Shown here piece by piece: positions 14,626 through 19,015 of a DNA stretch of 19,015 nucleotides. This stretch comes from DATJBF01 sp035516795 (GTDB lineage Bacteria > Verrucomicrobiota > Verrucomicrobiia > Palsa-1439): assembly GCA_035516795.1 (NCBI GenBank), contig DATIZX010000073.1:1-19015 (forward strand), given 5' to 3'. The notes under the pieces are model-generated. The model did not search any database and was not told the DNA's origin. It saw only the letters and a list, made by a program, of their open reading frames with translations. Position 1 is the first letter of the stretch. Each line of letters opens with the position of its first letter. Made by a program: the position numbers and the translations under genes.

Positions 14626-15432
14626 ATGAAGCGGGAAGCCAGATTGCCCCTGGCCCAGGGGCAATTAATGCTTTGGATCTTGGTTGGCTCGTTGTTGGCG
14701 GTGGCGGCCATGCTGGTCTTCTTCAAAGTGTCTGGAATCCGTCGCGTGCCGGTTCCCCGTGAGGTGCCCCGCATCGAATGGATGCCCCCCATCCACCACG
14801 GTCAACTGTCGTCAAAGGACGAACTCTACGTTCTGGCCGATGTGTTGGATCCAAGTCTGCTGTCGGAGCCCAGTCGTCACGGGTTTTCGGAGAAAGCGTG
14901 GGAACGAAACAGCGAAGCCAAACACCGGACTCTCGGTTGGAAGGAGCAACCGGCCTATCTCGCGATGACGCCTCCCGCAGCGCCTCCTTCTTTGTTGGAA
15001 CCATCGCCTTTGGATACCGCCGTTCTTTCCGCCGCCGAAAAGACCGCGGCGCAGCCCGAAGAATCCGATGTAGAAATGAGTCCGCCGGCGGTGACGGTCA
15101 ACCAATCAGTCATCCGTGTGCTCGGCCCGCTCGGAAATCGGGGCTTGATCCGACTCCCGGAGCTGTCGGTGATCAGCAACTCCGTGCCGCTGCGGCCGAC
15201 GCAGGTGCGCATCGGCGTCGGCACGGGCGGTTTGGTGCGCTACGCTTTGTTGGATCGCACCTGCGGCAACGACTCCGTCGATGCGCAAGCGATTTCCCTG
15301 GCCCGCCGACTGCGATTTGAATCTGGGGAGGACGCTACCTCGCCCGAGTTGACCTGGGGAATTGTACGTTTTCTATGGGCCACTCAGGCGCCAGCGACGA
15401 CCAATGCCGAGACCGTCGTCGCGCAGCCTTGA
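14626..15432 (+). CDS. TonB-like energy transducer
   Basis: A 268-residue protein whose ATG is 3 bp after the ExbD stop, with AGGA overlapping that junction. It has one membrane helix (about 13-35) and a long periplasmic spacer holding a proline-rich stretch (around 105-120), shorter and less regular than in classic TonB. The C-terminal domain (about 165-255) has a TonB-like strand-helix-strand pattern (RIGVGTGGLVRYALLDRTC, then AISLARRLRFESG and WGIVRFLWAT). It probably spans the periplasm and passes force from the ExbB/ExbD motor to an outer-membrane partner. The sequence is divergent, so which receptor or complex it contacts is open. The TPR protein in the same cluster is one candidate. 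Confidence 0.8.
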   Translation: MKREARLPLAQGQLMLWILVGSLLAVAAMLVFFKVSGIRRVPVPREVPRIEWMPPIHHGQLSSKDELYVLADVLDPSLLSEPSRHGFSEKAWERNSEAKHRTLGWKEQPAYLAMTPPAAPPSLLEPSPLDTAVLSAAEKTAAQPEESDVEMSPPAVTVNQSVIRVLGPLGNRGLIRLPELSVISNSVPLRPTQVRIGVGTGGLVRYALLDRTCGNDSVDAQAISLARRLRFESGEDATSPELTWGIVRFLWATQAPATTNAETVVAQP

Positions 15433-15519
15433 TAGTGGCAGGCTGAGGTTGGTGGCGGAGCAGAGCCAAATCCGGTGAGATGCAGCAGTGTCGTTCTTGC
15501 CGCAATCGGTCGCGATTCA

Positions 15520-15700
15520 GTGGTTGTTCAGACTGCTCACGTGTTCCGCTCCGGGACAAAATTAAACCAGTGCCGTAGTTTGCCTTGGCTTTTGTCGCCC
15601 AATATGTATCGTTGAGGATGCGAGCGGAACAGACATTGTTTTCGGCAAAAGGAGAGCCTGTCCGCCTAACCAGAATGCGGATGGAGTTCCGAACAATCAC
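15520..15700 (+). promoter_or_regulatory. Possible structured leader of guaB3 (nested inverted repeats)
   Basis: In the 282-bp gap before guaB3, TGTTCCGCTC (15542-15551) is a perfect inverted match to GAGCGGAACA (15622-15631). Outside it GTGGTTGTTC (15520-15529) matches GAACAATCAC (15691-15700) at nine of ten positions, and a small stem TCCGC/GCGGA (15661-15665, 15677-15681) lies between the right arms. The outer right arm ends directly at the ribosome binding site. This would suit an RNA leader controlling translation. I recognise no known riboswitch class. Confidence 0.4.
15580..15608 (+). promoter_or_regulatory. Candidate sigma-70 promoter for guaB3
   Basis: TTGCCT (15580-15585) and TATGTA (15603-15608) are spaced by 17 bp. 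If used, transcription would start near 15615 and the left arms of the nested inverted repeats would be outside the RNA, making them operator-like DNA instead of RNA structure. The match to consensus is moderate. Confidence 0.3.
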
Positions 15701-15706
15701 GGAGGT
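15701..15706 (+). promoter_or_regulatory. Ribosome binding site of guaB3
   Basis: GGAGGT stands 8 bp before the ATG at 15715 and directly follows the right arm of the outer inverted repeat, so folding of the leader could affect access to it. It favours this ATG over the one two codons on. Confidence 0.75.
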
Positions 15707-15714
15707 TTTCTACC

Positions 15715-16875
15715 ATGGGTATGTGGATCGGACGCAATCGTAAGGCTCGGGTCACATATGGATTCGACGATATCGCCCTGGTCCCCGGCGATGTGACCAT
15801 CAATCCGAACGAAGTGGACACCACGTTTCAGCTCGGCGCGCACAGGATCCGTGTGCCAATACTGGCGAGCGCGATGGATGGCGTGGTCGATATGCGGTTT
15901 GCGATCGAGATGGGAAAACTTGGCGGCGTGGCTGTGCTCAACCTCGAAGGCGTGCAGACACGCTACAAAAACCCCGAGGAAGTCCTCGACCGGATCGTCA
16001 ACGCCAGCAAGGACGAAACGACGCATCTCTTACAGCGTATTTATACCGAGCCGATTCAGGAGGACCTGATCGCGGCGCGCATCAAGAAAATCAAGGATGC
16101 CGGTGTTCTTTGCGCTGTTAGCTCCATTCCGCAGCGCGCCGAACGCTTTGGCGCCATCGCCGAACAGGCCGGCGCTGACATCTTTGTGGTCCAATCCACC
16201 GTTTCGACCGTGCGCCACATTTCGAGCGAATACAAAACGCTCGACCTCGCCGCGTTCTGCAAACGAACGAAGATTCCGGTGGTGGTGGGCAACACGGTGA
16301 CGTATTCCGCAACGCTGGAACTGATGCAATGCGGCGCGTCGGCTTTATTGATCGGCGTCGGACCCGGCGCGGCCTGCACCACCCGCGGCGTCCTCGGTCT
16401 CGGCGTGCCGCAGGTGACCGCCACCGTCGATTGCGCTGCGGCTCGTGATTATCATTTCAAACAAACCGGCCGCTACATCTCCATCATCACCGACGGCGGC
16501 ATGAGCAAGGGCGGTGACATTTGCAAAGCATTCGCCTGTGGCGCGGATGCGGTCATGATCGGCAGCGCGTTCGCTCGTGCCAACGAAGCGCCCGGCAAAG
16601 GATTTCATTGGGGCATGGCCACGCCGCACGCGAATCTGCCGCGCGGCACCCGCATCCGCGTCGGCGTGACCGGCTCGCTGAAACAAATCCTGTTTGGTCC
16701 GGCCGAACTCGATGATGGTTCACAGAATCTCGTCGGCGCCCTCGCCACCTGCATGGGCAGCGTCGGCAAGAAGACGATTCGGGAATTTCAGGAAACCGAA
16801 ATCATCATCGCGCCGGCGATCAAGACGGAAGGCAAGGTCTTCCAAACCGTGCAAGGGGTAGGCATGGGGAAGTGA
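15715..16875 (+). CDS. guaB3: GuaB3-type IMP dehydrogenase-related protein
   Basis: A 386-residue TIM-barrel enzyme of the IMPDH/GMP reductase superfamily without the CBS-domain insertion of ordinary IMPDH. The catalytic loop is GVGPGAACTTRGVLGLGVPQ (214-233) with C221 as the nucleophile, and DGGMSKGGDICKAFACGADAVMIGS (260-284) supplies the phosphate-binding region. Length and N-terminus (IGRNRKARVTYGFDDIALVPG) fit the GuaB3 subfamily known from Actinobacteria and Cyanobacteria. GuaB3 was long thought to be an IMPDH, and I recall that a cyanobacterial member was shown to act as GMP reductase. So the direction of the reaction here (IMP to XMP, or GMP to IMP) is open. The link to guaA suggests a role in guanine nucleotide balance. 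It may be controlled through its unusual leader. Confidence 0.88.
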   Translation: MGMWIGRNRKARVTYGFDDIALVPGDVTINPNEVDTTFQLGAHRIRVPILASAMDGVVDMRFAIEMGKLGGVAVLNLEGVQTRYKNPEEVLDRIVNASKDETTHLLQRIYTEPIQEDLIAARIKKIKDAGVLCAVSSIPQRAERFGAIAEQAGADIFVVQSTVSTVRHISSEYKTLDLAAFCKRTKIPVVVGNTVTYSATLELMQCGASALLIGVGPGAACTTRGVLGLGVPQVTATVDCAAARDYHFKQTGRYISIITDGGMSKGGDICKAFACGADAVMIGSAFARANEAPGKGFHWGMATPHANLPRGTRIRVGVTGSLKQILFGPAELDDGSQNLVGALATCMGSVGKKTIREFQETEIIIAPAIKTEGKVFQTVQGVGMGK

Positions 16876-16894
16876 AGGGGGAGGGGGCTGTGGG
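16866..16894 (+). other. G-quadruplex-type motif across the guaB3 stop codon
   Basis: Four G-runs, GGGG (16866-16869), GGGGG (16877-16881), GGGGG (16883-16887) and GGG (16892-16894), are spaced by loops of 7, 1 and 4 bases, fitting the standard quadruplex pattern. It covers the guaB3 stop and abuts the left heptad array. Whether it forms is untested. Confidence 0.4.
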
Positions 16895-16929
16895 CTTTGA
16901 GCTATGAGCTTTGAGCAGTGAGCTGTTGG
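16895..16929. repeat. Left heptad array (five units)
   Basis: Consecutive 7-bp units CTTTGAG, CTATGAG, CTTTGAG, CAGTGAG, CTGTTGG run from shortly after the guaB3 stop to 14 bp before the start of the four-helix-bundle gene. The last two are progressively degenerate. Confidence 0.75.
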
Positions 16930-16943
16930 ACTCGAGCATTGAG

Positions 16944-17309
16944 ATGGAAATGGAGGAATACAAGAGACTGGAGGTGTATCAACTCGCGCACCAACTCGCG
17001 GTTGAGATTCATGCGGTTTCGTTAAGGTTGCCGAAGTATGAACTCTACGAACAGGGCAGCCAGATTCGTCGGTCCTCGAAAGCGGTTGCTGTCAATATCG
17101 TAGAAGGTTTTGGCCGGCGGCACTATCAGCAAGAATACGTAAGATTCCTGGTCTTCGCTCATGCGTCGTGCGAAGAAACCATCGAACACTTGGATTTGCT
17201 CTTCGACACGAAATCCATCAGTGACAAGGAAGAATTCGATCACCTGCGAAGCGATCTGGACACGCTCGCCCGTAAACTTAACAAGCTCATTCAGGCCATT
17301 CGCGGCTAA
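16944..17309 (+). CDS. Four-helix-bundle protein of the 23S rRNA intervening-sequence-protein (S23/IVP) family
   Basis: A 121-residue, all-helical, charged protein. The conserved core QIRRSSKAVAVNIVEGFGRR (40-59) followed by EYVRFLVFAHASCEETIEHL (64-83) is diagnostic of the IVP/S23 family, whose members form pentameric four-helix bundles and are related to Avd, the accessory protein of diversity-generating retroelements. Founding members lie in insertions inside 23S rRNA genes; this one is between protein genes and no rRNA is near. Biochemical function is unknown, with nucleic-acid binding assumed. The start could be ATG 16944 or ATG 16950; upstream TTG starts would translate the repeat array and I reject them. 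Its stop is 5 bp before the guaA ATG, so guaA translation may be coupled to it. Confidence 0.85.
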   Translation: MEMEEYKRLEVYQLAHQLAVEIHAVSLRLPKYELYEQGSQIRRSSKAVAVNIVEGFGRRHYQQEYVRFLVFAHASCEETIEHLDLLFDTKSISDKEEFDHLRSDLDTLARKLNKLIQAIRG

Positions 17310-17314
17310 CTCTT

Positions 17315-18916
17315 ATGCCCCACCGCCCAGAGCCCAAAGCCCAGAGCCCAGAGCTCATCATCATTCTCGATTTCGGCTCGCAATACTCACAAGTGATCGC
17401 GCGACGAGTACGTGAGTGCCAGGCGTTTTCACAGATCGTGCCGTTCAACGCGCCCGTCGCCAAGCTCGCGTCCCTCAAACCGCGCGGCTTGATTCTCAGT
17501 GGTGGGCCCGCCAGCGTGTACGCGAAGGACGCGCCGCTGGCCGCTTATGGCATCTGGAAACTTGGCGTGCCCGTGTTGGGAATCTGTTACGGCATGCAAA
17601 CCATGGCCTACCAACTCGGCGGCCGTGTTGAGAAAAGCGACAAGCGCGAGTACGGTCAAGCCGAGGTGGAACTCGTCGGCAATTCGCCGCTGCTGGCGAA
17701 GCTGGACAACCGGCAAAAGGTTTGGATGAGCCACGGCGACAAGGTGGCGAAGTTGCCCGCAGGCTTTATCGGCATCGCGCGCAGTGAGAATGCGCCGTAC
17801 GCCGCCATTGCCGACCCGACGCGTCAATTGTTCGGCCTGCAGTTTCACCCCGAGGTGCATCACACGCCAAACGGCAAGCAAATCATCTCGAATTTCGTTC
17901 ACGGCATCTGCGGCTGCGGACGCAACTGGACGATGAGATCCTTTATCGAGCAGTCCCTGGAGGAGATTCGGGAAACGGTCGGCAACGACAGGGTTTTGCT
18001 CGGTCTTTCCGGCGGCGTGGATTCCAGCGTCGCCGCCGCGTTGATTCACAAGGCCATTGGTGACCACCTAACGTGCGTGTTTGTGAATAATGGCCTGCTC
18101 CGCAAAGGCGAGGCCGAAGGCGTGCAGCGCGTGTTTGGTCAGAACCTCCACATGAAATTGCAATACGAAGATGCCACCGATGTTTTTCTGAAACGGCTGC
18201 GCGGCGTCACCGATCCGGAACGCAAACGCAAGATCATCGGTCGCACCTTCGTGGAAGTCTTTGAAAGCGCTACAAAATCAGTGGCGCGACCGTCCCGGTT
18301 GCGGTCGTTAAAGTTTCGTGGCTTTCGCTTTCTGGCGCAAGGCACGACGTATCCCGACGTGATCGAGAGCGTTCCCATCGCCGGCAATCCTGCCGCCATG
18401 ATCAAATCGCACCACAATGTCGGCGGCCTGCCAAAACGGATGAAGTTCGAATTGCTTGAGCCGCTCCGCCAATTGTTCAAGGACGAGGTCCGCGAGGTCG
18501 GCACCGAACTCGGTTTGCCGCGCGAGATTGTGCGACGCCAACCGTTCCCCGGCCCCGGCCTCGCCGTGCGCATCCTTGGTGCCGTCACGCCCGCCCGCTT
18601 GCAGATTGTTCGCGAAGCCGATTGGGTGGTCATCGACGAAATGAAGAAAGCCGATTTGTATTACAAAGTTTGGCAAACATTTGCCGTGCTATTGCCCGTC
18701 AAGACGGTGGGCGTCATGGGCGACGAACGCACTTACGACAATGTCGTCGCCATCCGCGCCGTTGACAGCGTGGACGGCATGACCGCCGACTGGGTCCGCT
18801 TGCCCTACGATCTTCTGGCGCGTCTCTCGACCCGCATCATCAACGAAGTCAAAGGCGTCAACCGCGTCTGCCTCGACATCTCCAGCAAGCCTCCCAGCAC
18901 GATTGAATGGGAATGA
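17315..18916 (+). CDS. guaA: GMP synthase (glutamine-hydrolysing)
   Basis: A 533-residue enzyme that converts XMP, ATP and glutamine to GMP. The glutaminase domain (about 14-200) has C91 (GICYGMQ) with H178 and E180 (QFHPE). The ATP pyrophosphatase domain has the P-loop SGGVDSS (232-238), and the C-terminal dimerisation domain ends in the typical PPSTIEWE. Two things are odd. The first dozen residues (MPHRPEPKAQSPE) are encoded by the right heptad array of the inserted unit, and no alternative start codon lies just before the core LIIILDFGSQ. There are also about 11 extra residues (around 321-334) between FVEVFE and FLAQGT relative to E. coli GuaA, coding for an Arg/Ser-rich segment over a palindrome. 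All catalytic residues are intact. No ribosome binding site is evident, fitting coupling to the gene 5 bp upstream. Confidence 0.97.
   Translation: MPHRPEPKAQSPELIIILDFGSQYSQVIARRVRECQAFSQIVPFNAPVAKLASLKPRGLILSGGPASVYAKDAPLAAYGIWKLGVPVLGICYGMQTMAYQLGGRVEKSDKREYGQAEVELVGNSPLLAKLDNRQKVWMSHGDKVAKLPAGFIGIARSENAPYAAIADPTRQLFGLQFHPEVHHTPNGKQIISNFVHGICGCGRNWTMRSFIEQSLEEIRETVGNDRVLLGLSGGVDSSVAAALIHKAIGDHLTCVFVNNGLLRKGEAEGVQRVFGQNLHMKLQYEDATDVFLKRLRGVTDPERKRKIIGRTFVEVFESATKSVARPSRLRSLKFRGFRFLAQGTTYPDVIESVPIAGNPAAMIKSHHNVGGLPKRMKFELLEPLRQLFKDEVREVGTELGLPREIVRRQPFPGPGLAVRILGAVTPARLQIVREADWVVIDEMKKADLYYKVWQTFAVLLPVKTVGVMGDERTYDNVVAIRAVDSVDGMTADWVRLPYDLLARLSTRIINEVKGVNRVCLDISSKPPSTIEWE
17325..17359. repeat. 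Right heptad array, overlapping the 5' end of guaA
   Basis: Consecutive 7-bp units GCCCAGA, GCCCAAA, GCCCAGA, GCCCAGA, GCTCATC begin 10 bp into the guaA frame and run into the codons for the first beta strand. On the opposite strand they read as (TCTGGGC)n, similar to the left array's GCTNTGA units, hence inverted. Confidence 0.75.
18287..18307. repeat. Palindrome within an in-frame insertion of guaA
   Basis: CGACCG (18287-18292) pairs with CGGTCG (18302-18307) around a 9-base loop. It sits in the stretch where GuaA has about 11 residues more than E. coli GuaA. A small repeat inserted in frame into a gene would explain both, as known for some palindromic elements in Rickettsia. Confidence 0.4.
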
Positions 18917-18951
18917 ACAATCAATGTCAGGGTCGTTTTCACCGCTGTAGC

Positions 18952-18969
18952 CGCAGGCTTTAGCCTGCG
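18952..18969. repeat. REP-like hairpin after guaA
   Basis: CGCAGGCT, TT, AGCCTGCG is a perfect 8-bp-arm palindrome preceded by TGTAGC, 35 bp after the guaA stop. It may reduce readthrough but has no T-run. A second weaker stem, GCCGC (18983-18987) with GCGGC (18996-19000), is also preceded by GTAG-like sequence, so a tandem or paired repeat probably continues beyond the window. Confidence 0.6.
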
Positions 18970-19015
18970 AGGGAAGGGCGTAGCCGCTTAAAATTGCGGC
19001 AATTCTCAGGCGGGC

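Larger units (their letters stand above)
16895..17359. mobile_element. Putative inserted unit: four-helix-bundle gene between inverted heptad arrays
   Basis: A gene of the 23S rRNA intervening-sequence-protein family lies between two arrays of 7-bp units. On the left the units read CTTTGAG/CTATGAG; on the right, read on the opposite strand, they are of the related form CTGGGCT/TTGGGCT. The arrays are thus inverted relative to each other. The unit splits guaB3 from guaA and the gene looks less GC-rich than its neighbours by eye. These features suggest insertion as a cassette. No transposase is present, so mobility is inference. Confidence 0.4.

Noticed and set aside
13501..14664. Long minus-strand open frame (387 codons) opposite the ExbB and ExbD genes
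   Set aside because: The plus strand encodes two clear families there; the antisense product is His/Arg/Gln-rich with no recognisable motif, typical of a shadow frame in GC-rich DNA.
16944..17309. A 23S rRNA gene or intervening sequence in rRNA
   Set aside because: The family name comes from rRNA insertions, but both neighbours are protein-coding and no rRNA sequence is visible.
16895..17359. CRISPR array
   Set aside because: The repeats are 7 bp, contiguous and degenerate, with no spacers and no cas genes.

Overview
The window looks like a chromosomal stretch from a GC-rich, free-living member of the Verrucomicrobiota, probably near Pedosphaera/Limisphaera. This rests on protein style, on the mix of genes (GH28 lipoprotein, Gfo/Idh oxidoreductase, GuaB3, a TPR-ExbB-ExbD-TonB cluster) and on the many short palindromic and heptameric repeats between genes. 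The taxonomic call is inference; no rRNA or tRNA gene is present. I see no CRISPR array, prophage module or transposase.

Layout. Bases 1-300 hold a degenerate copy of the antiporter's 5' region and a 130-bp MITE-like palindromic repeat. An NYN-domain ribonuclease-like gene (minus) diverges from a CPA1 Na+/H+ antiporter (plus). Next comes a repeat-rich spacer, a 92-residue membrane protein, and then four minus-strand genes between 9945 and 3492: a Gfo/Idh/MocA oxidoreductase, a rifampicin-phosphotransferase-like phosphotransferase, an alpha/beta hydrolase 7 bp behind it, and a GH28 lipoprotein. The tightest coupling there is phosphotransferase-hydrolase.

From 10095 the genes run on the plus strand: a lipoprotein with duplicated LPPGHPDIS motifs, then a compact cluster of a secreted TPR protein, an ExbB/TolQ channel, an ExbD/TolR stator and a TonB-like transducer. 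Together these should form a proton-motive-force-driven envelope machine. A potentially structured leader then precedes a purine locus, guaB3 and guaA.

The most interesting spot is between guaB3 and guaA. A four-helix-bundle (23S rRNA intervening-sequence-protein type) gene sits there, flanked by inverted arrays of 7-bp repeats. The right array encodes the first dozen or so residues of GuaA, so the host gene appears to start inside the inserted element. Similar 7-bp-period arrays without such a gene lie at two other intergenic sites. Other notable signals are nested inverted repeats before guaB3, an 11-residue palindrome-bearing insertion inside GuaA, and REP-like hairpins sharing a TCTGTGA core.
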